Below, in pieces: positions 7,643-14,926 of a stretch of DNA of 22,282 nucleotides. The stretch's first letter is position 1. Each line of letters begins with the position of its first letter. The notes below the pieces were generated by a model, which worked only from the letters and a program-made list of their open reading frames with translations, was not told where the DNA came from and made no database searches. This DNA comes from Sphingomonadales bacterium (GTDB lineage: Bacteria > Pseudomonadota > Alphaproteobacteria > Sphingomonadales > Sphingomonadaceae): the NCBI GenBank assembly GCA_028868335.1, contig JAGWUU010000011.1:1-22282 (forward strand). Reading direction: 5' to 3'. The position numbers and the translations under genes were made by a program.

Positions 7643-7670
7643 ATTAAATTAGAATATGAATTCTTGTCAA
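7643..7670 (-). promoter_or_regulatory. Predicted promoter of the Rieske oxygenase gene
   Basis: On the minus strand there is a perfect -35 TTGACA (plus 7665-7670), a 16-nt spacer and TTTAAT as the -10 (7643-7648, 5 of 6 matches). This is the best core promoter seen in the window. The leader to the ATG at 7459 would be about 175 nt. Apart from this site, the 249-nt gap 7460-7708 holds no gene I can support. Confidence 0.55.
7648..7667. promoter_or_regulatory. Operator-like inverted repeat, copy C
   Basis: ATTAGAA-TATGAA-TTCTTGT matches the consensus at 12 of 14 arm positions. It occupies the spacer between the -35 and -10 elements of the Rieske promoter, a position where binding would exclude RNA polymerase. 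Confidence 0.6.
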
Positions 7671-7708
7671 GAGGAATCCAGTTAAATGCTCTCCCAACTG
7701 GGGAGGAG

Positions 7709-8662
7709 TTAGGTGGTCAAGCCAGCCAGGTAAGCGGAGCCACGTCGCACGGCTTCCATCCGCGCAATCGCGAAGGGCGGTTCCTGCTCGATGTAGTAGT
7801 GCTGCACTCCGGCCACAGCAGCCGCCCTCAGAATTGCCGGCCAGTTCTGGCGGCCTTCCCCGACCACCGCCGGGTCCATTTGCAAAGCATAGTTGCGCTT
7901 AGTGGTGGCCTTGACGTCCTTGATGTGGAGCCAACGCACGCGCTGCCCCAGCCGCCGGATTTCCGCCACGGGATCGCGCCCAGCCGCGCTGATCCAGCCG
8001 AGGTCGAGTTCGAAGAACACGCGCGCCGGATCGGTCTCAGCCAGCAGGATCGCCCAAGGCGTGGTCTTGCCCACCGCGGCAAATTCGACGTTGTGGTTAT
8101 GATAGCCCAGCGTGATGCCATGCGCGGCGAGGGCGGCGGCTTGTTCATTGAGCCGTGCGGCAAAGCGCTTCCACGCATCGCCGCCGCCCGCGGCAACCGC
8201 GGCGGCTAGATCGGCGGGGCCGGTCTTGCCGGGGACGAAGGCAAAGTCGTCTGGCAGCGGCGGCAACGGCACGACCACGTCGTGCGCGCCCAGCAGGCCC
8301 AGCATGTCGGCGATCTCGCCTGCGCCCGATTGCAGCGAAAGACCGGGGCCGAACAGCGGTCTTGCAGGTAGGTGGAAAGAACTGAAGAAAAGGCCGGCGT
8401 GGTCCGCCTCTGCGCGCAATTCTGTCGCGCTCTTGCCCATCAGGCCCGGCAGCTCAAGGTCGCGCACCCCGATCCGAGCCAGTTCGGCAAAAGTGCCGGA
8501 GGTATCCTTTACCCATTCGTCGCCGAGGGTGTAGAGTTGCAGCCCGATCCTGATCCCATTGGGGCTGAAGAACCGATGCGGTTTGGCAAGGGTGGGCCTG
8601 CTCATTGCCAGGGTCATTGCAGCTGCCGCACCGCCAAGCAATCCGCGCCGGTCGATTTGCAT
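7709..8662 (-). CDS. Tat-exported sugar phosphate isomerase/epimerase-fold protein
   Basis: 317 residues. The N-terminus QIDRRGLLGGAAAAMTLAMS carries a twin-arginine motif (Arg5-Arg6) and a hydrophobic stretch, so the folded protein is probably exported through the Tat system. The mature part is a TIM barrel with likely metal ligands in YHNHNVEF (Glu), ELDLGW (Asp), HIKD (His) and IEQEPP (Glu). Cytoplasmic members isomerise or epimerise sugars; exported ones may act on keto-glycosides or free keto-sugars, so the reaction is open. The frame is open to 8680, but the ATG at 8662 has TAGGAGAG about 8 nt upstream and starts the Tat peptide correctly. That ribosome site overlaps the stop of the preceding isomerase-fold gene. 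It is the third gene of the operon headed by the Gfo/Idh oxidoreductase. Confidence 0.85.
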   Translation of the reverse strand: MQIDRRGLLGGAAAAMTLAMSRPTLAKPHRFFSPNGIRIGLQLYTLGDEWVKDTSGTFAELARIGVRDLELPGLMGKSATELRAEADHAGLFFSSFHLPARPLFGPGLSLQSGAGEIADMLGLLGAHDVVVPLPPLPDDFAFVPGKTGPADLAAAVAAGGGDAWKRFAARLNEQAAALAAHGITLGYHNHNVEFAAVGKTTPWAILLAETDPARVFFELDLGWISAAGRDPVAEIRRLGQRVRWLHIKDVKATTKRNYALQMDPAVVGEGRQNWPAILRAAAVAGVQHYYIEQEPPFAIARMEAVRRGSAYLAGLTT

Positions 8663-8672
8663 TTGGGCTCTC

Positions 8673-9728
8673 CTATCCAATCCCCATCAGCTTTCTGTTG
8701 AGCGCCCGATCTGTCGCGCCTGCGGCGAAGTCGTCGAAGGCGTGATCGGTGACGCGGATGATATGGCGTGCGATGAACGGTGCGCCCTCGGCAGCGCCCT
8801 GTTCCGGGTGTTTGAGCGCGCATTCCCATTCGAGCACGGCCCAGCCGGGGAAGTCGTACTGCGCCATCTTGGAGAAGACCGCCGGGAAATCGACCTGTCC
8901 GTCGCCAAGGCTGCGGAACCGGCCGGGGCGGTCAACCCACGACTGATAGCCGCCATAGACCCCCGAGCGCCCGTTAGGGCGGAACTCGGCATCCTTGACG
9001 TGGAAGCACTTGATCCGCTCGTGGTAGATGTCGATGTAGGACAGGTAATCGAGCTGCTGCAACACGAAGTGGCTGGGGTCGTAGAGGATGTTGGCGCGTG
9101 GGTGGTTGCCGACGCGGTCGAGGAACATCTCGAAGGTCACCCCATCATGCAGGTCCTCGCCCGGATGGATTTCGTAGGCGGCATCGACGCCGTTCTCGTC
9201 AAACACGTCGAGGATCGGCTTCCAGCGTCGGGCGAGTTCGTCGAAAGCGTCCTCGACCAGACCAGCGGGTCGCGCCGGCCATGGGTAGAAATAAGGCCAG
9301 GCGAGCGCGCCGGAGAAGGTGGCGTGGGCGGATAGGCCGAGGCGGCGGCTGGCCACAGCGGCGTTCTTGACCTGCTGGACGGCCCACTCCTGCCGCGCTG
9401 CGGGATTGCCGTGAACCTCCGCCGGGGCAAAACCATCGAACTGCGCGTCGAACGCCGGGTGGACCGCGACGAGCTGGCCTTGGAGATGGGTCGACAGCTC
9501 GGTCACTTCCAGTCCCTTGTCGGCGAGCATGCCTTTCAGCTCGTCGCAGTAGGTCTGGCTGCTGGCGGCCAGATCAAGGTCGAGCAGGTTCTTTTCCCAG
9601 GTCGGAATCTGGATGCCCTTGTAGCCGAGCCCCGCCGCCCAGTCGGCGATAGCGGGAAGGCTGTTGAACGGCGCCTCGCTTCCGGCGAACTGCGCGAGGA
9701 AGATCGCCGGGCCCTTGATGGTCTTCAT
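8673..9728 (-). CDS. Sugar phosphate isomerase/epimerase-fold protein paired with a Gfo/Idh oxidoreductase
   Basis: 351 residues, cytoplasmic. It is a TIM barrel with candidate metal ligands Glu186 (YEIHPGE), Asp217 (YDPSH), His243 (FHVKD) and Glu300 (LEWE). It lacks the EVHAP and HGKFY blocks of the CGD-like proteins and so belongs to a different branch. Genes of this kind often travel with Gfo/Idh/MocA oxidoreductases in inositol or keto-glycoside pathways, where they isomerise, hydrate or cleave the oxidised sugar; the substrate here is not known. The ATG at 9728 is chosen because AAAGGA lies 10 nt upstream; an upstream TTG at 9746 overlaps the preceding stop and has no advantage. The stop of the Gfo/Idh gene lies 14 nt upstream, immediately before the ribosome site. 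Confidence 0.82.
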   Translation of the reverse strand: MKTIKGPAIFLAQFAGSEAPFNSLPAIADWAAGLGYKGIQIPTWEKNLLDLDLAASSQTYCDELKGMLADKGLEVTELSTHLQGQLVAVHPAFDAQFDGFAPAEVHGNPAARQEWAVQQVKNAAVASRRLGLSAHATFSGALAWPYFYPWPARPAGLVEDAFDELARRWKPILDVFDENGVDAAYEIHPGEDLHDGVTFEMFLDRVGNHPRANILYDPSHFVLQQLDYLSYIDIYHERIKCFHVKDAEFRPNGRSGVYGGYQSWVDRPGRFRSLGDGQVDFPAVFSKMAQYDFPGWAVLEWECALKHPEQGAAEGAPFIARHIIRVTDHAFDDFAAGATDRALNRKLMGIG

Positions 9729-9742
9729 GGGGTTCGGTCCTT

Positions 9743-10858
9743 TCAAACTGTCAGCGGAACCCAGCCCTTGCCCGCCTTGCTGGCGGCAACGGCCGTGTCG
9801 ATAAAGGTCATGCCGCGCAGGGCATCTTCGATCCCGGGCAGCAGTGGCGCGCTCTGCCCACGCAGCACTGCGGCAAAGTCGCGGTAGAGGTTGGCGAAGG
9901 CTTCGAGATAGCCTTCCGGGTGTCCGGCCGGAGTACGGGTGCGGCTCATGGCATCGGGGCCGAGCTGCGAGCCGCCTGCGTGGATCACCTCGGTCCGGCC
10001 ATCGATGGAGTTGATGGTGAGGGTGTTGGGCATTTCCTGCTTCCAGATCATCCCGCCGCGCTCGCCATAGAGCCGGATGCGCAGCCCGTTCATCTCGCCG
10101 ACCTCGATCTGGCTGGCGAGCAGCACGCCTCTCGAGCCGTTCTCGAAGCGCAGCAGAACGGTGCAGTCGTCGTCGACCGGACGCCCCGGCACCACTGCGC
10201 CAAGGTCTGCGAGGATTTCGGTGACTTTTACGCCCGATATGAACTCAGCGAGCTGGAAGGCGTGGGTGCCGATGTCGCCGATGCAGCCGCCGGGGCCGGA
10301 CTTGGCCGGATCGACCCGCCATTCGGCCTGCTTGCCCGACGCTTGGCCCGCCAGCCAGCCTTGCGGGTATTCGACTACGACCTTGCGGATCGTACCCAGT
10401 TCACCCGCCGCGATGCGCGCGCGCGCCTCGCGCACGAGTGGGTAACCGGAATAGGTGTGGGTCAATGCATAGGGCAAACCCGCCGTCTTGACGCATTCCG
10501 CCAGTTCGCGCGCCTCGGCCAGTGTTGCGGTCGCGGGCTTGTCACTGATCACCGGCAATCCCGCCGCCAGCGCCGCGCGCGCGGCAGGCAAGTGGTGGAA
10601 GTTGGGGCTGACGATCGCCACGAAATCGATTCCGTCGCCGCGCGTTTTCTCCGCCGCCAGCATGGCTTCAAGGCTCGGATAGGCGCGGGCCGGATCGATC
10701 CGATAGTTCTCGCCCGCCTCCTTGCTGCGCCCGGCATCGCTCGAGAACGCCCCGGCGACCAGCTCGATCTCCCGATCAAGTTCAGCGGCGATTCGGTGGA
10801 TCGGACCGATGAAACTGCCCGGTCCGCCCCCGATCATGCCCATGCGCAAACGACGCAT
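9743..10858 (-). CDS. Gfo/Idh/MocA family NAD(P)-dependent oxidoreductase (DgpA-like candidate glycoside 3-oxidoreductase)
   Basis: 371 residues. The N-terminal Rossmann fold starts MRRLRMGMIGGGPGSFIG. The family lysine is in SDKPAT (Lys107), and the C-terminal domain has GGCIGDIGTHAFQLAEF with His199, the usual active-site region. Family members oxidise or reduce sugar hydroxyls using NAD(P). In gut bacterial puerarin degradation, a member (DgpA) oxidises the C3 hydroxyl of the glucosyl group before C-glycoside cleavage; trehalose and inositol enzymes are other members. Which reaction applies here is inferred from context. Two adjacent ATGs exist at 10861 and 10858. The second is chosen because GGGAG then has a 6-nt spacer. 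It heads a three-gene minus operon and is divergent from an MFS gene, with operator copy D between them. Confidence 0.85.
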   Translation of the reverse strand: MRRLRMGMIGGGPGSFIGPIHRIAAELDREIELVAGAFSSDAGRSKEAGENYRIDPARAYPSLEAMLAAEKTRGDGIDFVAIVSPNFHHLPAARAALAAGLPVISDKPATATLAEARELAECVKTAGLPYALTHTYSGYPLVREARARIAAGELGTIRKVVVEYPQGWLAGQASGKQAEWRVDPAKSGPGGCIGDIGTHAFQLAEFISGVKVTEILADLGAVVPGRPVDDDCTVLLRFENGSRGVLLASQIEVGEMNGLRIRLYGERGGMIWKQEMPNTLTINSIDGRTEVIHAGGSQLGPDAMSRTRTPAGHPEGYLEAFANLYRDFAAVLRGQSAPLLPGIEDALRGMTFIDTAVAASKAGKGWVPLTV

Positions 10859-10880
10859 CATTCACTCCCGAAAGGTTGTA

Positions 10881-10900
10881 TTTGTAATATACGTTCTAGT
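10881..10900. promoter_or_regulatory. Operator-like inverted repeat, copy D
   Basis: TTTGTAA-TATACG-TTCTAGT matches the consensus at 10 of 14 arm positions, one half much better than the other. It lies in the 102-nt region between the divergent Gfo/Idh gene and MFS gene, only 23 nt from the former. I could not place convincing -35 and -10 elements for either gene here. Confidence 0.4.
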
Positions 10901-10960
10901 TTGCTAAGCCCCGCCGCGTCAAGCCGCGATAGATACGAATTCTGCGGCAGGGGAGAGTCG

Positions 10961-12163
10961 ATGAACAAGCTGAGTGCCTTCTTTCGCGATCTGACCCTGC
11001 GACCACAAGGGGTTACGATCGTGATCGCCGCGTTCCTGCCGATCATCGCGATCGTCGCGATGGGACCGGCGGTGCCGGCAATGATCGCGCATTTCGCGAA
11101 CGATCCGCAAGCACGGGCCAAGGTGCCGGCGATGATCGGGGCACCGGGGCTGACCATGGCGGTCCTCGCGCCGTTTGCCGGGCTGCTGGTCGATCGCTTC
11201 GGCCGTCGCCGGTTGTTGCTGCTCTGTACAGGGCTCTACGGAGTGTTCGGGGCGGCGCCGCTGTTCCTTGACAATCTTGATCACATCTACGCCTCACGGC
11301 TGCTGCTCGGCGTGTCTGAAGCCGGTATCCTGACCATCGTAAACACCCTGATCGGCGACTATTGGGACGACCATGGCCGGAGAAACTGGCTGTTCCTCCA
11401 GGGGCTGCTCGGGCCGTTCCTGGCAGGGTTCGTGGCTCTGCTGGTTGGCTCGGCCACCAAGCTGCAATGGAACGGGGTGTTCTACGTCTATCTGGTCGCT
11501 TTCCCGATCTGGGCCGCGATGCTGGTCTGGCTTTTCGAACCGGCCAGGCGCGACCCCGATAACCAGGCCGCCCAAAGTACACCGGCTTCGCCCTCAGTCT
11601 TCCCTTGGCTCGCGCTGATCCAGATCGGGGGCGTTACCTTCTTCGCCTCGCTGCTTTACTACGTGTTCATCATCAATGGAGCGCTGGTTTTCGCCGAGGT
11701 CGGGGTGACCGATTCCGCCCGGTATGCGGAGCTGATTTTCGTGCCGCAGTTGTTCATCCTGGCGGGCGCGTTCCTGTTTCGCCTTCTTGTGGGGCAGGGC
11801 CACCGCGTACTGATCGGAACCTTCCTGCTGCTGCTTGGCGGCGGGCTCGCCGGGATGGGGCTCGCGCACACTGCCGGCACGATGGCGCTGGCGCTGATCG
11901 TCCAGCAGACCGCCGCCGGCATGACCGTGCCCTCGCTGATCAGCTGGGCCCAGAGCAAGTTCGGTTTCGCCCATCGCGGGCTGGGCATGGGGGTGTGGAC
12001 CGCCTCGTTCTTTCTTGCCCAGTCGCAATCGCCGCGTCTGGTTCACACGCTCGATGTGCAGACCGGGTCCATGCAGGGGGCGTTCCTGCTTGCCGGGATG
12101 GCCGGGCTGGGCGGCGCGGCGGTGGCCTATGGGCTGGCGCTGGTCCGGCGCCCCGTCACCTGA
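10961..12163 (+). CDS. MFS transporter
   Basis: 400 residues with about 12 hydrophobic segments. The MFS loop 2-3 signature appears as GLLVDRFGRRRLLLL near residue 75, followed by the TM4 region RLLLGVSEAGILTIVNTLIGDYW. It is an inner-membrane secondary transporter of the MFS_1 type; the substrate is unknown but likely a glycoside, aromatic or sugar given the neighbours. The start ATG at 10961 has GGGAGAG 4 nt upstream. The frame is open far upstream (to 9920), but that part is antisense to the Gfo/Idh gene and is not coding. It is divergent from the Gfo/Idh operon and followed 108 nt later by the TetR gene, in a gap without a clear terminator. Confidence 0.92.
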   Translation: MNKLSAFFRDLTLRPQGVTIVIAAFLPIIAIVAMGPAVPAMIAHFANDPQARAKVPAMIGAPGLTMAVLAPFAGLLVDRFGRRRLLLLCTGLYGVFGAAPLFLDNLDHIYASRLLLGVSEAGILTIVNTLIGDYWDDHGRRNWLFLQGLLGPFLAGFVALLVGSATKLQWNGVFYVYLVAFPIWAAMLVWLFEPARRDPDNQAAQSTPASPSVFPWLALIQIGGVTFFASLLYYVFIINGALVFAEVGVTDSARYAELIFVPQLFILAGAFLFRLLVGQGHRVLIGTFLLLLGGGLAGMGLAHTAGTMALALIVQQTAAGMTVPSLISWAQSKFGFAHRGLGMGVWTASFFLAQSQSPRLVHTLDVQTGSMQGAFLLAGMAGLGGAAVAYGLALVRRPVT

Positions 12164-12271
12164 TGCCTTGCGGAAAAGTCCGGCGTGGCGATTGGCGCGG
12201 TGGTGAAACGCGGTTTATCTTTATGTTCAAATGGCGCATTGGCGCTGCGACGGATTGAGTGAGGGTTTTGC

Positions 12272-12946
12272 ATGGCCAGCGGACTGAGGAAGAAGAACAC
12301 CGCACCAGCCTTCGCGGTCGAGGATGTCAGCCGCAAGCCGCAGCAGGGCCGCTCCAAGGCATCGCTTGAGAGGATGCTCGCGGCGGGGCGTGAGTTGATG
12401 CTGGAACGCGGCAGCGAGGAATTCACTCTCCAGGAGGTCAGCGAGCGCGGTCAAGTCTCGATCGGCTCAATCTACCTGCGTTTTGAAAGCAAGGACAACC
12501 TTGTGCGCGGGGTGATCGCCCAAGCGCTGGAAGTACTCGCCGCTGACGAGGACGAGTTGCTTGGCAGGCTTGAGCGTGATTGCAGGGACCTTGCCAGCTT
12601 CGTCCCGGCCTATGTCGAAGGCTATGCCGAAGTGCTGCGCCGCCATGCCCCATTGCTGCGCCTGACGATGGAACGTGCGGCCTTCGACCCGCTGGTTTCC
12701 GCGCCGGGCAAGGAAAGCGCACTGCGGGCCGAAACCAACGCCACCAACGCGATGCTGGCCCATTCGGGTGAGTTCGGTGGCAGCGATCACAAGGTCAAGG
12801 CGCAGTCATCGTACCACATCGTTTTCGCAACGCTGGCCCGCCAGCTCAGCTTGGGGTCGAGCGGCGAGGCCGTGCACGACTATGACTGGAACCTGTTGAA
12901 GCGCGAAATGGCGCGCATGGTGCTGGCCTACTTCCGCGCCGATTGA
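12272..12946 (+). CDS. TetR/AcrR family transcriptional regulator
   Basis: 224 residues. After a basic N-terminal arm (RKPQQGRSKASLERML), a helix-turn-helix lies at about 52-71, TLQEVSERGQVSIGSIYLRF, followed by FESKDNLVRGVI. This is the standard TetR layout with a strand-helix connector. The C-terminal ligand-binding region is diverse, as in all TetR proteins, so the inducer cannot be read. It is the only transcription factor in the window and lies centrally, so it is the first candidate for binding the repeated ATTAGAA-N6-TTCTAAT operator, whose 20-bp palindrome suits a TetR dimer (inference). GAGG lies about 7 nt before the ATG. The GPH transporter follows 78 nt downstream with its own promoter and operator copy E. 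Confidence 0.92.
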   Translation: MASGLRKKNTAPAFAVEDVSRKPQQGRSKASLERMLAAGRELMLERGSEEFTLQEVSERGQVSIGSIYLRFESKDNLVRGVIAQALEVLAADEDELLGRLERDCRDLASFVPAYVEGYAEVLRRHAPLLRLTMERAAFDPLVSAPGKESALRAETNATNAMLAHSGEFGGSDHKVKAQSSYHIVFATLARQLSLGSSGEAVHDYDWNLLKREMARMVLAYFRAD

Positions 12947-12970
12947 CATTTGCGCCGCTCCATTTAAAAA
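12943..12970 (+). promoter_or_regulatory. Predicted promoter of the GPH transporter-lipoprotein operon
   Basis: TTGACA at 12943-12948, overlapping the TGA stop of the TetR gene, is a perfect -35. With a 16-nt spacer, TAAAAA at 12965-12970 is a weak -10. Operator copy E overlaps the -10 and the expected start of transcription. Confidence 0.45.
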
Positions 12971-12983
12971 TCTCGATTCTAAT
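12964..12983. promoter_or_regulatory. Operator-like inverted repeat, copy E
   Basis: TTAAAAA-TCTCGA-TTCTAAT matches the consensus at 11 of 14 arm positions, with a perfect right half. It lies about 45 nt before the start of the GPH transporter. Confidence 0.5.
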
Positions 12984-13024
12984 TTAGGCGAGGTGGAAAT
13001 GGCCGCGCCAGATCGGGAGACGCG

Positions 13025-14482
13025 GTGGTGGCCTTTGACCTGCCGATGGAACAGCGCCTGTCCTGGCCCGAGCGGCTGGCGTGGATGGTCTGCGCCATGC
13101 CTGAACTCCTCAAGTCCTTCGCCTGGGACTTTTTCGTGTTGTTTTTCTACGCTCAGGTTCTGGGCCTAAACGGCTTGCTGCTGGGCTTGGCGATCGCGGT
13201 GATCATTGTGTTCGATACGGTGGTCGATCCGTGGATTGGAGCGTTGTCGGATCGGATGACCGGAGCGCGGTTCGGGCGACGCCACACGTTGATGCTGGCG
13301 GCGATCCTTCCCTTCATGCTCGGCATTTTCGGCGTGTTCTCACCCCCGCACGGAATGAGCCAGGTGCAGATCCTGTTATGGCTGCTCGGCACCGGCCTGC
13401 TGGCGCGCTGTGGAATATCGTTCTGGACCGTCCCTGCCTATGCCCTGGGCGGCGAACTGAGCAGCGACGCAGGGGAGCGGCGGTTGATCGCGGTGATGCG
13501 CAACATGGGCAACCAGCTTGTGATCCTGACCATCCCTGTCGTGGCCTTCGCGGTGTTCTTTGTCGAGACGCCGGGCTTTGCGCGCGCGCAGTTGAACCCC
13601 GCGCCCTATCCGCCGTTCGGGCTGTTCGTCTCGCTGCTCGGGGGGATCCTGATGCTGGTCGGCGCGCTGGGTACGATGCCCGCGGCACGGCGGGCAGAGG
13701 CAGCAGGACTTTCGGCAACGGCGGACGAAGCGGCTCTGCAAGGCGGCTTGCTGCGCGCGTTCTCGCAGGCGATCCGGGTGACGCCCAACATCGGACGTTT
13801 GATGTGCGTGGCGTTCCTGGTGCTGTTCGTCAATTCGGTGATCAACCAGTTCAACCTCCACCTCTCGACCTATTTCTGGCAACTGGACCACACTTGGACC
13901 CCGACCGTACAGGTCGGCGCGACGCTCGGCTCGATCCTGGCGATGTTCCTTGCCGCGCCGTTCATCCATCTGGTCGGAAACCGGCGGGCGATGATGCTGG
14001 GTCTTGGCGGGTTCTTCTGCGCGCTGGCCAGTGCGGTTCTTATCCCGCTGGCAGGACTTGCGCCCACAGCCGGCAGCCAGGCAATGGGCATGTTCGTCGT
14101 CGCGGCGCGGTTCTTCGGCGGACTCTCGTATGGGCTCTATGTGGTGCCGTTCAACGTAGTGACCTACGAGATCGGCGACGAGCACGAGGCGAATACCGGT
14201 CGTCCCGCGCAGGGCATCGTTGCCAGCTTCATGTTCATCGGACTGCAACTGGGCAGCGGGGCGGTTGCGTTGATCGGGGGATCGTTCCTTGGTCTTATCG
14301 GCTTCCCGGCTGGCCTGCCGCTCGACCAGATGCCCACCGACAAGGTCCGCGCGCTGGCCTTGTTCGTCCTGGCGCTGATCGTGCTGGCTGGCGGGGCGAT
14401 GGCCTGGCTGGTCGGGACCTTTCGCATCGATACCAACAAGGTGGCCGCGATCCGCAGCCGCCACGCAGGAGAGGCTGCATGA
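13025..14482 (+). CDS. Glycoside-pentoside-hexuronide (GPH, MelB-like) MFS transporter
   Basis: 485 residues with about 12 membrane segments. The segment DTVVDPWIGALSDRMTGARFGRRH is the hallmark of the GPH:cation symporter family: DP in TM2, then the SDR-T-RFGRR loop. These inner-membrane proteins import sugars and glycosides with Na+ or H+. This is the best candidate in the window for uptake of the intact glycoside. The start is GTG at 13025 (a second GTG at 13028 is possible). GGGAG lies 5 nt upstream and no in-frame ATG exists nearby; an ATG at 12999 is out of frame. The stop overlaps the start of the next gene as ATGA, so the two are translationally coupled. Confidence 0.93.
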   Translation: MVAFDLPMEQRLSWPERLAWMVCAMPELLKSFAWDFFVLFFYAQVLGLNGLLLGLAIAVIIVFDTVVDPWIGALSDRMTGARFGRRHTLMLAAILPFMLGIFGVFSPPHGMSQVQILLWLLGTGLLARCGISFWTVPAYALGGELSSDAGERRLIAVMRNMGNQLVILTIPVVAFAVFFVETPGFARAQLNPAPYPPFGLFVSLLGGILMLVGALGTMPAARRAEAAGLSATADEAALQGGLLRAFSQAIRVTPNIGRLMCVAFLVLFVNSVINQFNLHLSTYFWQLDHTWTPTVQVGATLGSILAMFLAAPFIHLVGNRRAMMLGLGGFFCALASAVLIPLAGLAPTAGSQAMGMFVVAARFFGGLSYGLYVVPFNVVTYEIGDEHEANTGRPAQGIVASFMFIGLQLGSGAVALIGGSFLGLIGFPAGLPLDQMPTDKVRALALFVLALIVLAGGAMAWLVGTFRIDTNKVAAIRSRHAGEAA

Positions 14483-14922
14483 AGAAGATCGCAATCGCGC
14501 TGGCTGCGCTCGGCCTGCTGGGCGCCTGCTCGACCGCCCCCGCCGATTCGGCCGCGCGCAACCGTAAGATCATCGAGGACTTCGCCCGGGTCTTCTATCA
14601 GGAGAAGGACGTGAAGCGAGCGTTCGAAACGTATGTCGTGCCCGGTTACATTCAGCACAATCCCGGGATCGCCGATGGGCGCGATGCTGCGGTCGCGGCG
14701 CTGACCCCGATGTTCTCTGCGCCGGGTTCCCGGTTCGAGGTCAAGCACATCGTGGTCGAGGGCGACATGGCGGTGATCCACCTGTTCGGGCAGGGCGATC
14801 CCGCCACCAAAGGCGCGGCGGTGGCCGACATTTACCGGCTCAAGGACGGCAAGATCGTTGAGCACTGGGACATTCTCCAGCCCATGCCGGAGAAGTCCGC
14901 CAACCCGCACCCGATGTTCTGA
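14479..14922 (+). CDS. SnoaL-like lipoprotein (NTF2 fold, COG4922 type)
   Basis: 147 residues. It opens with a lipoprotein signal peptide, the lipobox LGAC placing the lipidated cysteine at 17. The mature part reads ARVFYQEKDVKRAFETYV, then PGYIQHNPGIADGRDAA and VADIYRLKDGKIVEHWDILQ. This is the pattern of predicted SnoaL-like aldol condensation-related proteins, an NTF2 fold whose enzymatic role is mostly unproven. It is presumably anchored to a periplasm-facing membrane. The start overlaps the GPH transporter stop by 4 nt and has GGAGAGG upstream, so it belongs to that operon. It is the second SnoaL-type exported protein in the window, after the one at 3464-4312. It ends 4 nt before the stop of the convergent CGD-like gene. 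Confidence 0.85.
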   Translation: MKKIAIALAALGLLGACSTAPADSAARNRKIIEDFARVFYQEKDVKRAFETYVVPGYIQHNPGIADGRDAAVAALTPMFSAPGSRFEVKHIVVEGDMAVIHLFGQGDPATKGAAVADIYRLKDGKIVEHWDILQPMPEKSANPHPMF

Positions 14923-14926
14923 CCGG

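Noticed and set aside
9920..10960. N-terminal extension of the MFS frame upstream of 10961
   Set aside because: It lies opposite the Gfo/Idh gene and has no transporter character. A good ribosome site and a typical MFS start occur at 10961.
12226..12232. Possible operator half-site TTCAAAT upstream of the TetR gene
   Set aside because: Only 5 of 7 positions match the half-site and the opposite arm does not match, so autoregulation of the TetR gene through this motif is not supported.
12164..12271. Search for a terminator between the MFS gene and the TetR gene
   Set aside because: Only weak GC-rich pairings are seen, without a T-run; nothing firm enough to annotate.
13231..14478. Plus-strand frame overlapping the GPH transporter and running into the lipoprotein
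   Set aside because: The upstream part is an out-of-frame reading of the transporter gene; only the part from ATG 14479 is a real gene.
13376..14494. Minus-strand open frame of 372 codons
   Set aside because: Complement of the GPH transporter gene; no domain is visible, only Arg/Gln/His-rich sequence.
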